64,000 nucleotides of DNA, from contig NW_019091442.1 of assembly GCF_001949145.1 (NCBI RefSeq), positions 328,178-392,177 on the forward strand, read 5' to 3'. Positions within the stretch are counted from its first letter, which is position 1; every line of letters starts with the position of its first letter. The stretch is from Acanthaster planci. Taxonomy: Eukaryota; Echinodermata; Asteroidea; Valvatida; Acanthasteridae. Positions 23,843-33,486 of the stretch are shown piece after piece. The notes under the pieces are model-generated. The model did no database searches and had not been told where the DNA came from. It saw nothing but the letters and a program-made list of their open reading frames with translations. A program made the translations under genes and the position numbers.

Positions 23843-23956
23843 CTAGCTAGCTTGACTGGTCTTTCTTGCCCACTCCAAGATAATGCCCTCAATCATCTCT
23901 GCAATGCAAGACTTGACTTTTCCACCACTACTGCAGAACAGGGCCTTCACCTCCAT
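23843..23956 (-). CDS. Candidate terminal exon of an unrecognised minus-strand gene
   Basis: On the - strand, after an acceptor-like 'gctcaaag', a 37-codon open stretch starts MEVKALFCSSGGKVKSC and ends EWARKTSQAS followed by TAG. The composition is strongly protein-like, but I recognise no family. It would join in phase to the segment at 24197-24316 across a 240-bp GT-AG intron. I cannot decide between a real last exon, a pseudogene exon and chance. Confidence 0.35.
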   Translation of the reverse strand: MEVKALFCSSGGKVKSCIAEMIEGIILEWARKTSQAS

Positions 23957-24196
23957 CTTTGAGCATCAGCACCTCACAAGAACTGGGCAGAAAACTAGGG
24001 CCATCTGGCTGTTAAAGAAATATTGGCCAAAAATGCAAAGTAAAAGATATGGTGCCAAATTTATCATCAGGCATCTAGAAATCTCATCAGTGACATCTTA
24101 AAATAAATTCTTCAGTCTCCACAAGAAATTTTAACATTTTCCACAAATTTATTGTGATTTAAATTTTCTTTAAACATACATAAAAGATTAACTTAC

Positions 24197-24316
24197 AGGT
24201 TCCTTGCCGTTTCAGATTTTAGAACACTGATCCAGCCGCTCTGGACTTCCCTTAACCAAAAAGCCTTGAGCAGTCTGCAAAACCTGCTTCAAGTGAAGTA
24301 AAGTGGTGACATCAGG
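24197..24316 (-). CDS. Candidate internal exon of the same unrecognised minus-strand gene, with in-frame TGA
   Basis: It is bounded by an acceptor (tttttccaag) and a consensus donor (GTAAGT at 24196-24191), is exactly 120 bp, and is in phase with the segment at 23843-23956. One frame reads PDVTTLLHLKQVLQTAQGFL, then VKGSPERLDQCSKI, a TGA at 24214-24212, and five further codons to the donor. Either the TGA is a disabling mutation, the true donor is elsewhere, or this is a terminal exon. I do not recognise the protein. Confidence 0.35.
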
Positions 24317-24440
24317 CTTGGAAAAAGCGTGTGGCTCAGATGATCAGGAAAAAAATTCATTACAAACTCTCTCTCTCTCATACCTTCTCGATCATGATCA
24401 AATCGAGCTCGGCTCAAGCACACTAGACAACCCCTTTATA

Positions 24441-24520
24441 CTAAGCATCCATCCATTTTCTTGCGAAGTAAACCCTGGGCATTTCACTCTCTACTTCATT
24501 CACAACAAATGTGGATGCAT
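24441..24520 (-). CDS. Third protein-like minus-strand segment near 24.5 kb
   Basis: After an acceptor-like tttctttgtatttag, the - strand reads ASTFVVNEVESEMPRVYFA, then RKWMDA and TAG (24443-24441). It lies upstream, in the direction of transcription, of the two segments at 24.2 and 23.9 kb and could belong to the same gene or pseudogene, but the stop prevents a simple join. Low confidence; listed because three such segments cluster within 700 bp. Confidence 0.25.
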
Positions 24521-24819
24521 CTAAATACAAAGAAATGGGAAGTTTTTGAGTTAGCACTGACATTAATGTACACAAAAAGGGTCACCTGGGTATTTGTGAC
24601 ACAAAGAAGAAAAGGAAACTCTTGCTCCCTACTCTGTATTGTTAGACACAATAGTTAGGTTTAAGTACAGGTCAGCTAAGAAATTCATGGCCCTGGGCAG
24701 TAAACTGTAAATAGAAGTCACTGGTTAATGAAAATGCATGAAAAAGTTCATCAGCATGGAGCATCAACACTGACAAAGGGAAATTCTGATAATGTACCAA
24801 AGACGAAAACAGACTACAT

Positions 24820-25040
24820 GAAGTCATCAGGTACCAAGTCACATGACTTTAAAGGTCTATTTTTCAAAGCCCTATATTTCCTTGAGTAAATGTCCCATTG
24901 GGTTGAAACTTTACAAATAACTAGAAGGGAAGAGATATAGATGAAAATTGCCCTCATGTGACGATGGCATCATCAGGTGTCAAGTACCTGCCCATCGGGT
25001 TGAAACCAGACAGTCCTTCGTGTGGGTGTAAGTGTCCAGT
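24820..25040 (-). repeat. Single reverse-oriented unit of the 147-bp repeat family
   Basis: 'aagtcacatgactttaaaggtctatttttcaaagccctatatttcc', then 'gtcccattgggttgaaactttacaaataactagaaggga', is the reverse complement of the unit that is tandem at 38.8-40.4 kb. Confidence 0.6.
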
Positions 25041-25261
25041 AAATGAAGATATGAATTGTTAAAGAATTTTTAACACAGAAAAAAATGAAAATTATCCTAC
25101 CCCAGCATCGTCAACATTCATAAATGCCCCTGGTGCGATGTGGTTCAAGTTGCAGTACATGGAATGAATGTGAAGATAAACAGGACATTCAGAGGCATTT
25201 AAAGAATTGTTCGTAAAAACACTTTCAGGGTCCCTTTCTTGCCTTAAATTCTCATGCATAG

Positions 25262-25378
25262 GACATGAAGATCTGCACAGAGCGAGCAGCAATGGATTTC
25301 TCAGGTGATCAAGGTCGTGTCATTGACAATCCATCAGAAGCCATTGCGATAGCCAGACAAGAAGGATTCAATTGGAGG
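25262..25378 (+). CDS. GRB7/10/14: GRB7/10/14-family adaptor, exon with BPS-region signature
   Basis: This 39-codon exon is bounded by a pyrimidine-rich acceptor (ttctcatgcatag) and a donor (agg|gtaagg), phase 0 at both ends. It contains [19 protein letters not shown], then [11 protein letters not shown]. This is the conserved block at the start of the BPS region of GRB7, GRB10 and GRB14 (AAMDFSGxxGRVIENPxEAxxxAxEExxxWR). These cytoplasmic adaptors bind activated receptor tyrosine kinases such as the insulin receptor; the BPS region and SH2 domain make the contact. The upstream RA and PH exons were not found in this window. The 7.9-kb intron that follows holds a nest of mobile elements. The four exons share one frame without stops, so the gene looks intact here. 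Confidence 0.92.
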
Positions 25379-27480
25379 GTAAGGAAAAATGTTTAGCTTG
25401 AGTTTAATAAGCAAAGACAAATGTATTTGGTTAAGAATCTGGCTTGCCATATCCACACAAGTTCCAAAAGTAGTGCAGCAGCCTATACTGAACAAAACCA
25501 AAAATCATTGAACATGGCACTTCCGAACCAAATGGATCTGAACCAACCAAGCTGGCCAGTTCAGATGTTTGGCATTCATGATATGGCACATGAGGAAAAC
25601 TGAAACGAAAATGGATGGCAAGTTAAGTGCTCTCAGATTGCATTGAAGTGTTGCATTACTGTCACTATGTATGAACATTTACATGTAGATGTGCGTGTGT
25701 GCATGGATGTGTGTGCACTCACTGTGTGTACATGCTCATGCACATAGGTACTGAAATACAAGTTGCTCATGGATGGAAAAGATTCATCAATTCAGTCTGT
25801 AAAATGATCCTGCCCAGAATGCTGCTGAGAATACAGAAATTTGGTTCTTTTTTTTATGATGGTCAGCCCATTCTCACTTTAAAGTATGTAATGTTTTAAA
25901 AACCATGTCTCTTAATGGGGGCCACTTTTTGTGTGTAGTCTGTGCAGCTGTTGTAGGAGTCAGAGTAAATGGGGAATACTACAAGCAGCTAAAAAGCACT
26001 AAAAAAATTGAAAGAATAGCAAAATAATTGTAAGGTAAAAAAGCCAGTTTGGATTAGTTCGAAAATAAATGTTTTTGTGTGAAAAGAGAGTTTCCTATCA
26101 TGGTAAATATCATAGGCCCAACTCTTGGCTGTGTATGCTTGGCCAATAGGCTGCCATTTGAGGCTGCTTGGATTGAGAAAGGTCTAATTTTGTCAACAAA
26201 AACTCCCATCTTTCCAGTTGTAATGACCTCTGTGTCCTTAATTATTAGTCAAGTAAGAATATGTTTAGTCTTGCATTGACGACTTGCAGTCTGACATGAA
26301 AGTTTGGCCATGATGCATGATCGTGTTTGCACTGTACATGCATTGTCATGCATACATATGTGAACACTTTGGTGAGTTGACTGCACTTACATCACAACTT
26401 AAAGTTTTTACTGAATCCACTGTGCCACATTGTTGAACTTTTAGTGGCGTAATTAAGGAGGAACCCCCCTTGAAATCTGTGAATAGTCTCAGTTGAAATC
26501 CAGCTGTAGCATTTTTCAAAGCAGTAATAAGCCCTTTCATACAATGCTGGAAACACACACTTGCGATGGTTGGCGCCAAGTGTCTGTTGCAAGTGTTGCC
26601 AACGATTTCATTGCAAACTTTAATAGCAAATGCAGCTCATTAGAATGCAGCTCATTTTTGAATGGTAGAGTTTAAGGTACTAGCCACTTTCTGTCATATA
26701 CTTGTATGTGCATTTTTTTTGGCAAGTTTCCACAAACATTTGTGTACAAATTCAGTAAAAAAAAGTTCACCTGTAGGAAGCTGCCTGAGCTATGCACCTC
26801 TCTGTCTTGTTTATTTTGTATCTTAATTTCATGACAGCCCTGGGTATTTTTCATTCATGGGACTCACAAGTAGACGCATTAGGAACATGGTTTTCAATTC
26901 TGGTTATTAATAGCCTTGTTGCCAGTGCCCAGTGTGGTGCTTGCTATAGAATAGGTGTTTCAGTTATATAAACACAAGATATCAAGCCCGATCCCCAGAA
27001 ATGCTGCGAAGAAAGTTTTCTTTTTTTTCTTCACGGCTCTAAAAGAAGTTTTTTAAAAGGGAAAGTAAATTCCAATTTAGTTTTTGCATATGTGGTTGCG
27101 GAGGATATTCTTTATGGGGAGGTGAGGCCCAAACTCCATAGATCTGGTTCCTGCCCCTCACATATATAAGAACTCTGTACTAATGCATGTGTGAAACCAG
27201 ATGGCAACAAGACTGTCAAGATTAAGGGTTGATATCTTTTCATGAACTGCCATTTTCAATGATGGGAACAGTAAAGCTATGCCTGCATAATGGACTTCAT
27301 TGCACTGTACCCTAATAGCACACTTTGCATTCACACAACCAATCCTGGTGACAATGGCACTGATTTTGCATCCATCGATGAACGCACAGAGACACTTGCG
27401 ATTCGGAGACAGAAATACACTTTCTTCCTCCATGCTTCCGTCAGAAAAAAAATTTTCTTTTGTAAACCTCCCTCATGTTA
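25379..27480 (+). other. First part of the GRB intron, no gene recognised
   Basis: Intronic AT-rich sequence with no conserved coding segment on either strand and no clear transposon ends. Confidence 0.5.
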
Positions 27481-27484
27481 CAAA

Positions 27485-27575
27485 AATAAACAAAAAATAA
27501 AGAGATCAGTGGAAACAAAATTAGTGAACGAGTGAAATGGTGGAATGGCTTGTTGCCTCGCAACTTACACACCAC
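27485..27575. repeat. About 85-bp direct repeat, left copy
   Basis: 'caaaaaataaagagatcagtggaaacaaaattagtg...atggtgga...tgcttgttgcctc.caacttacac' recurs at 30302-30390 in the same orientation. The pair brackets the tyrosine recombinase of the minus-strand element. It may be part of the split direct repeats of a Ngaro-type element, or an unrelated dispersed repeat. Confidence 0.6.
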
Positions 27576-27623
27576 TATTTGTTCATTCCTCATCTAGCAA
27601 TAAATGCTGAATATCACAGAATT

Positions 27624-28320
27624 TTAAACTTCACAATGCCTTAATAATTGGACTTCTACTCGATGATTTACTTTCTTAAATTCCCAGTGCTGTGGAAAGT
27701 AGCAAACAACCTGCATGATCACTTTGATATAAGGGTTTCTGGATCTATCGGTTTTCCACCTGCCGTGCTTTGCTAATAGGTGAGATGGAATTTTGGCATT
27801 TGATGCATTAGATACAACTCCCAATCTAAGGTTGTGGAGGCCATAACTGTGGATATCAGGAGCGAATGGTTTTAGTGCTTCTAGTACTATTTCCCAAGTT
27901 CTTGTTACTGAGTCAACAATTTGTCAGTGCCAGCCCAGTTTTGGATCACACGATTCTGCGAAGTACTGGTAGTGCAGAATCTACCGAGTTCTCCCGTGGC
28001 TTGGAAGTGTCATTCAGCAATTACCACCGGGCAGGTTGGTTTAAAAGTTCTTCCAATAGTGATAGCACTACCTTGGCGGAACTGGTCAGTTTGACTTGGT
28101 TAAATGGATACAATAGTACAGTCCATTCTCTGTACACTAGTAATAACGCTGAAACGTAGAAAACCAGCAAACAAAGCCCCGTATTGGAGTGCCTGTACAC
28201 TGTGTATAAGTTTGCTATTATCTCGGGTGTTATAGGCTCTTTTCTCAGTGGAGTTGATGCTGTTAACCTCCTGTAGCCTTGTAGTGCCATCTTGACCAAC
28301 GGGCAGAGATAGTAGCAAGT
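27624..28320 (-). pseudogene. Tyrosine recombinase, catalytic half, of the minus-strand element
   Basis: From 28320 down, the - strand gives ALQGYRRLTASTPLRKEPIT, then PEIIANLYTVY, the standard start of the catalytic domain in Ngaro-like recombinases (G-x-RR...KEPIT-x-E). It ends near 27824-27710 with ASNAKIPSHLLAKHGRWKTD, equivalent to the AxNAGVPxxLxxxHGRWKS block around the second catalytic His/Arg region, then NPYIK with a candidate nucleophilic Tyr. Stops and frame changes lie between (for example near 27940). The N-terminal half is at 30033-30300, separated by the hAT insertion. Confidence 0.75.
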
Positions 28321-28329
28321 CATTTTTGG

Positions 28330-28512
28330 CAAGTCCAAGTCAGGTCTCAAGTCATTATATGCAATCCAAGTCAAGTCACAAGTCATTAGGTCCAAGCAGA
28401 AGTCAAGTCAGAAGTCATTTGGTCACAGGGCAAGTCAAGTCAAGTCACAAGTCATTTCTTCTAAACACAAGTCAGGTCACAAATCTCTTTGTCCAAGTAC
28501 AAGTCAAGCTGC
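28330..28512. repeat. Subterminal (aagtcaagtcacaagtcatt) repeats, left side of the hAT element
   Basis: Irregular repetition of a roughly 20-30-bp unit with the core 'caagtcaagtcacaagtcatt'. A matching cluster occurs at the other end (about 29960-30050). Clustered short subterminal repeats are usual transposase-binding sites in hAT elements. Confidence 0.7.
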
Positions 28513-28856
28513 ACATTATATTTTCCGGCTGTAATAAGCAAAAAGAACCAGGTGTCAACTTACGAAGTAAAGAGTTATGAGTTTCGGACAGCGGAACACA
28601 CCTTCTCTCCCATTATTTCTACAATGCCTCCGTAATTCCCTTTTTCACTTGTGTTGTTATTACTACTCTTGCAGTTTATCACATATCTGTCGTATATTGG
28701 ACCTCTGTTTAATTTACTAAATGTACTTTGCAGGGTAAAAATAAGTGTTGAGATGAAATTAAAAAAGAAAATGTCACTCGCCTGATTACATGTAATATAC
28801 TTACATTTTATTGTTCAATTTATACTAAAATGCTAACAATCGGTTAAGCTAGATAG

Positions 28857-29615
28857 TGTGACGCCGCGCCCCTCCGACGAAGGCGAGGGCGCCCTCCTCC
28901 TCGAGGCGCGGTGCGTCGGACGGCACGCCGGAGAGTCCCTGAGCGGCTAGGGACGAGTCCGTTGGGACCGAAGTATACCGTCCCCCAAGAAAGTTTGTCT
29001 TCGTCGAGATGATGGCTAATCTGATTGGTCGAAACTTAATGACGTAACCCGGACAGCTGCCTGGACTCCTGACTTATATACAACAATTAACAAGCGGCTG
29101 GTTTATTCATCAACACACTCAACCAATATAACAGTAGAGGGCGCTATTGACGGGGAAACTGCGCGATTATACGTGACCGGACTTCACCCAGAGCAGTNNN
29201 NNNNNNNNNNNNNNNNNNNNNNNNNNNNNNNNNNNNNNNNNNNNNNNNNNNNNNNNNNNNNNNNNNNNNNNNNNNNNNNNNNNNNNNNNNNNNNNNNNNN
29301 NNNNNNNNNNNNNNNNNNNNNNNNNNNNNNNNNNNNNNNNNNNNNNNNNNNNNNNNNNNNNNNNNNNNNNNNNNNNNNNNNNNNNNNNNNNNNNNNNNNN
29401 NNNNNNNNNNNNNNNNNNNNNNNNNNNNNNNNNNNNNNNNNNNNNNNNNNNNNNNNNNNNNNNNNNNNNNNNNNNNNNNNNNNNNNNNNNNNNNNNNNNN
29501 NNNNNNNNNNNNNNNNNNNNNNNNNNNNNNNNNNNNNNNNNNNNNNNNNNNNNNNNNNNNNNNNNNNNNNNNNNNNNNNNNNNNNNNNNNNNNNNNNNNN
29601 NNNNNNNNNNNNNNA
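28857..29615 (+). mobile_element. Solo LTR, second copy of the 895-bp LTR, interrupted by an assembly gap
   Basis: It starts TGTGACGCCGCGCCCCTCCG and follows the LTR at 8982 closely for about 340 bp until the Ns. After the gap the sequence is 'a' + ATAG, and the 4-mer ATAG also precedes the LTR (28853-28856 and 29616-29619). The single 'a' is the expected last base of the LTR (...CACA). If so, the gap holds only the missing LTR part, about 550 bp by comparison with the full copy, which is more than the 417 Ns shown. Confidence 0.75.
29198..29614. other. Assembly gap (417 N) inside the solo LTR
   Basis: Run of N. The flanks suggest it hides only the remainder of the LTR. Confidence 1.
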
Positions 29616-30032
29616 ATAGTTTACCTAACATGAATGTGTGACGACTAGCATGCAATTGACAAAACCCTACTTCTATTCATGAAAGGTAAGGTTCCTTTCA
29701 TAGTTTATTCAACCATAACATTATGCAATAGACTTGGTCATTAAAAACTGTACTTAGTTGCAACAGTCTTTTTGCAGACTCCTGAAACTTATCATTTCAC
29801 TAGATTCAATCACTGAGCCTGAGGTCTATTTTCTGCAGCTGTGTGTAGTAGAAGCTGCGCAAGCAAAAGTCCATTTTTTTATGTACCTAAGGTGTAAACT
29901 GAATAGCTTAATTAGAAATATATGGGACCAGTCGAGTGGCGTCTGACTTGGGTTGGTAACAAGTTATTTTTTACAAGTCCAAGTCAAGTGACAAGTCAAA
30001 GCTGGTATTTACAAGTCAAGTCACAAACATAG

Positions 30033-30300
30033 CTATTTGCGTCCGACTCGAGTCAGCAACTCTGCCAACGGGCTATCTGTAGGTGACGACACTCCAGCTA
30101 AACTATGAACCCAGTTGACTGCGGCTGATGTGGTGTCTGTTGCAGAATTTTGCATACTTGGGAGGAGTGAAGATATGCATAGGGCAAAATCAAGCAGCTC
30201 TATTGGAAAGACTGGCACCCTGATTTTGGAGGATGCCCACAACTCCCACTTTCTCCAGGAAGCACTGTATCTTTTCGTGGTGGATGGCACTCTTGCAAAA
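30033..30300 (-). pseudogene. Tyrosine recombinase, N-terminal half, of the minus-strand element
   Basis: The - strand reads MPSTTKRYSASWRKWELWAS, then VPVFPIELLDFALCISSL, then AAVNWVHSLAGVSSPTDSPL. This is the SAM-like, core-binding half of Ngaro/Crypton-type recombinases (STxKxYxxxWxxWxxWA...FP...L...AIxWxHxLAGxxSPTD). The homologous sequence stops at the hAT insertion boundary (30064-30072) and resumes at 28303. It is open here, so damage lies in the other half. Confidence 0.75.
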
Positions 30301-30301
30301 T

Positions 30302-30390
30302 AAGCAAAAAAATAAAGAGATCAGTGGAAACAAAATTAGTGCAATTGTGTTATGGTGGAGTTGCTTGTTGCCTCACAACTTACACTCCTG
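30302..30390. repeat. About 85-bp direct repeat, right copy
   Basis: Partner of 27485-27575 in the same orientation. It lies between the pol region and the recombinase start of the minus-strand element. Confidence 0.6.
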
Positions 30391-30399
30391 AGAATGCCA

Positions 30400-31206
30400 A
30401 AAAAGAGGAAAAAGCCTAAACAGCTGTGATTAAGACACTCATGGTCTGCATGGATTTAAACATTCATTCCAATTATGCATTCAAAGCAGCACTGGCTCTT
30501 AACAGCCAGTATCCACACCCTCATGTGCAACAAGCACTGTCGGGGATTCTTAGTTTTGTTGTACTTGAACCTCAATGCCAAACAGGAGACAGAGGGTCTC
30601 GCCTGGAAGGCGGAATTTGAACCCAATGTAGGAGGAGTAAGGGAAACATATATTTCTCTCCAATCGACTATCCTAAAGGCAAATGTATGCTGTTTGGGCA
30701 TACCAACAGCCAGAATAAAGTGGATGGCCACTTGGGGACAATCAATGTGGCATATACCTCGTTTGCAGCAATTCATTTAACCACCTGAATTATGAGGGAA
30801 ATGGAGGGACAGAAATGGTTATTCTCGTTCAGCCAGCTTTCCCAAGAGGCATCTACACCCCCGACTCCTTTTCACCAAAACCTCGTGTTAAACTGTTTGA
30901 TCTGTGCATTGAAGCAAATCTATCTATAGTATGGGGTCCCCACAGGTGATCTATTTGCTTGAATGATTCGTTATCAATGGCCTAATTTTCAAAATCTCTA
31001 CACTTACTAATTTGATCTGCTAGTTTGTTTACATTTCTATGTAACCATTCCGGTAGAATGATGTATGTTTGTCTTTTGGCCAAGTTGTATATCTCAAGAG
31101 CAAAATAGTGTAAATTGGGGTTAGTACTACCACAGGTGATGATTTTTGGAACATTTGAATTATCAGTATGCCATTTAATGACTTCGGGGGTGACCAGGCC
31201 CTGCAT
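30400..31206 (-). pseudogene. RNase H and pol C-terminal region of the minus-strand element
   Basis: At 31206-30982 the - strand reads VIKWHTDNSNVPKIITCGST, then LHYFALEIYNLAKRQTYIIL, PEWLHRNVNKLADQISKCRD: the H/xTDN motif, helix and N-xLAD-xxS motif of retrotransposon RNase H. Below 30980 comes LWGPHTIDRFAS, then in another frame VDASWESWLNENNHFCPSIS and TLIVPKWPS, the conserved linker that precedes the recombinase in DIRS/Ngaro pol. Frame changes and stops show decay. Confidence 0.75.
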
Positions 31207-31378
31207 CTTGGATAGTATGCGATGGACTGTGACTAACTCATGCCATATTGAGCTATTTAGTTTCTCTGACTCTGACTAAGTACCATGACAATTTGCCACG
31301 AAACCGACGTAATCGTTGTTGCTGGCGTCCAAGTAGATAGTTATAGAAGGCACTAGTTGAAATCGGATGGTATAGCTG

Positions 31379-31931
31379 TTAAGTTGATTGAATTATGTTT
31401 TCGGCCCAAAATTCGAGTTCAGAGATGGTTGTGTCTTGAAGGACTATGTTGTCAGACCAATTATTTCTAGATTTGGTAGTTCTGTACGAGTCACTTGTCA
31501 TTAATCTAGCCACCGGAATTAGAGCTGGGGCCATTGATATTATTTTTCCTGTAAAACATGCAACGAGTTTTACCGGTACACGTCCTTCAATTTTGTGAAC
31601 TGAAAGTTTTGCCGAAATCATTGTAAGAAGTTTGTCTATTTTCACTGTGGGTACGCTGAAACTAGAATGTTTCGGAATCGATGATTAAGCCAAATATTGT
31701 ATTCTCTGGGAATGGAAAGGGATCCATAAGCACTTTGTTTTGGACAAAACCACAGCACCTAACCGTATCCTGTACGATAGATCTTGTGGAATTTGCAGAA
31801 TCAAGATCAAGTGATATTATGAGACCATTATCTATATATACATATAGGCAAGTTTTCCCTGTCCATGCAAGTACTATACCTTCACACAACATGACATCAC
31901 TGCGATTGTGTCTTTGACGTGATTTCATCAC
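31379..31931 (-). pseudogene. Reverse transcriptase fragment of the minus-strand element
   Basis: From 31931 the - strand contains GKTCLYVYIDNGLIISLDLD (the RT active-site strand, with YIDN in place of YIDD/YLDD), then GFVQNKVLMDPF and NTIFGLIIDSETF, followed in the next frame by VPTVKIDKLLTMISA, GKIISMAPALIPVARLMT and NNWSDNIVLQ. The order fits palm, thumb and connection of a DIRS-order RT. The fingers are missing, so the element is also truncated at its 5' side. The Asp-to-Asn change would abolish catalysis. Confidence 0.75.
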
Positions 31932-31940
31932 AAGGGACCT

Positions 31941-32760
31941 GTTTTCAGTGCTTGCGTGAAAGGGCCTTAACTAAAAACAGCTAACAAGTTAGCCGAATGA
32001 AAGCTGGAGTAAATTTATCTCCCCAAATCAGCCAATCTAAGAGCCAAAATTAGAGCAAAAAAAGGTATATTCTACCTCCAATAAAAGCTTGTAGTCACAC
32101 ATGCAATTGTATTTGCAGAACTCAACAATTCATAAGCAGTCCTGCAACACGATATTGTTTTGATGCTATGGCCTATAATAGGCCTACTGTGCAAGACCTC
32201 CTGAAAGCCAGTTTTGGCTTGAATTTGCAGGTCATGCCTGATGAGATGCGAATAATTACCTTTAGAACTTTTTATATGTGTAGCATATTATTGGCAGGAA
32301 AGGTTAAGAATAGGCTGAGCAAAAGGCAAAAGTATGTTTTTCTGCTGCAGCAGAAGCTCATACCATTTTTTTTCAGCTACGTAGTTACAAAAATTAATAC
32401 TGGAGATTTTATTTAAATTTGTATTACAAAAAAATTGATTGTAGTCCCACAGCTATTTCAGACAGGGCCATTCAAAACTCAAAGAAACCCTGCCATATTA
32501 TCCACCTTTTGCCAATTTCTAGAAATGGTCCATTTGTGCACTTCAACCTGGAGACGTTTAACGTCAGTGCGGGGATGGTCACTGACCTGGCATGTGCTGT
32601 TCTTGGTACATTGGTTATGGTTCCGTGCTCCTGCAACTTTTGGAGTTTAAATCAAGGGGTCAGGATCACTGATTTCTTGTATTCTACTTCAAGTCAGATG
32701 ACTTGTAAACTCACTGGGATCTCCTGTTTCCCTAACACAAAATGTTTACCCATTTTTTTA
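31941..32760. other. GRB intron, no gene recognised
   Basis: AT-rich, with short open frames that carry no motif. Confidence 0.5.
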
Positions 32761-32920
32761 CAGTGTTGTAGGACTCAAGTCTGAACTTGGACTTGAGTCT
32801 GGACATGAGACTTTTTAATCAACTTGGACTCTGATTCAGGTTATTTGAACTCATTTTTTACTTAGACTGGACCAGGGCCAAAAGAATCATCTCTGAGTCC
32901 AGTTTGAGTTCACCCCAAAA
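32761..32920 (+). mobile_element. Isolated hAT-type terminus
   Basis: CAGTGTTGTAGGACTCAAGT at 32761 is a canonical hAT end, followed by 'ctgaacttggacttgagtctggacatgagac' repeats related to the subterminal motifs of the element at 28304. No opposite end or target duplication was found, so this is a fragment. It sits about 340 bp before a GRB exon. Confidence 0.5.
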
Positions 32921-33257
32921 ATTCAATTGTTATACATGAAAAAAGGCCCCACTTTTGACCCAAATCTAAATCACACAAAGTTATATAATTTTGAATGAAT
33001 TTGTAAATGCTTATTTTTATTTATTCATTTCTTGTTGATTTCACTGGGAAAACAGTGTATCAAAATTCTTTCAGACTAGTTAATTTATACTTCAAGAACC
33101 TCAGCATCACCTGTAAGAATCAATCGTACTATTAGTAGCCCTTTCATGTTACTTTTCAATATCATTTTTTAAACTTAAACTATCATACTACACATAGTAA
33201 GCAATTTCCCTTCACGAATTTTAAACTTTTCTAACCAATACTTCAAATTTATAACAG

Positions 33258-33486
33258 AGACGAGGTGGGCAGCGTTCCTTTGAGGGGCCTTCTCTGACAA
33301 GTCCTCGACAGGCAATTGCCAGTAGTCCTCGTTTTGTCTTCAACCCACTACATAAAGACCTACACAATACAACTTGTTATGGTACTCAGCCAAGTAGTCC
33401 CAGGCATAACGGAGGAAGTCCAAGAGGGAGTGCACATCATGGAAATTGCAGCCCTGCAGGTCAGAGACTAGGAGGATTTAAATCAG
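33258..33486 (+). CDS. GRB7/10/14: GRB7/10/14-family adaptor, Ser/Pro-rich linker exon
   Basis: Acceptor 'tataacag' and donor 'ag|gttagt' bound 229 bp, phase 0 at the start and one base of a split codon at the end. The 76 codons begin RRGGQRSFEGPSLTSPRQAI and are rich in Ser, Pro, Gly and Asn, with several SPR motifs. The position is the C-terminal part of the BPS region and the linker before SH2, which is poorly conserved in this family. It joins the previous exon as ...FNWR|RRGGQR, matching the WRKR stretch of vertebrate proteins. The SPR repeats are possible phosphorylation sites, as in vertebrate relatives; that is inference. Confidence 0.85.

Larger units (their letters stand above)
28304..30064. 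mobile_element. Non-autonomous hAT element with exact 8-bp target duplication, inserted in the recombinase gene
   Basis: The ends read CAGAGATAGTAGCAAGTC and, reverse-complemented, CAGAGTTGCTGACTCGAGTC, the CAGRG-type hAT terminus. The flanks are identical 8-mers CCAACGGG (28296-28303 and 30065-30072). Removing the element brings the two halves of the tyrosine recombinase together. Subterminal clusters of 'aagtcaagtcacaagtca' (about 28330-28510 and 29960-30055) look like repeated transposase-binding sites. No transposase frame is present. A solo LTR and the 417-base gap lie inside. Confidence 0.92.
27600..31940 (-). mobile_element. Ngaro-like (DIRS-order) tyrosine-recombinase retrotransposon, minus strand, degenerate
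   Basis: Reading the - strand from 31931 downward one meets reverse transcriptase, RNase H with the pol end, and then a tyrosine recombinase. The recombinase is cut in two by the hAT element at 28304-30064. The sequence differs clearly from the four other DIRS-like copies: no matching terminal repeats, YIDN instead of YPDEW at the RT active site, and KEPITPEII and KHGRW motifs in the recombinase. Ngaro placement is an inference from these motifs. It lies antisense inside a GRB intron. All frames contain stops or shifts. Confidence 0.75.

Noticed and set aside
24212-24214. Selenocysteine codon in the minus-strand candidate exon
   Set aside because: There is no supporting SECIS-like structure that I could see, and a disabling mutation or wrong exon boundary is simpler.
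1-25261. RA and PH domain exons of the GRB-family gene
   Set aside because: I looked for the conserved PH and RA strings between splice sites on the + strand and found none; they are probably upstream of the window.
29167-29655. Long open frames across 29.2-29.6 kb on both strands
   Set aside because: They consist almost wholly of Ns in the assembly gap.
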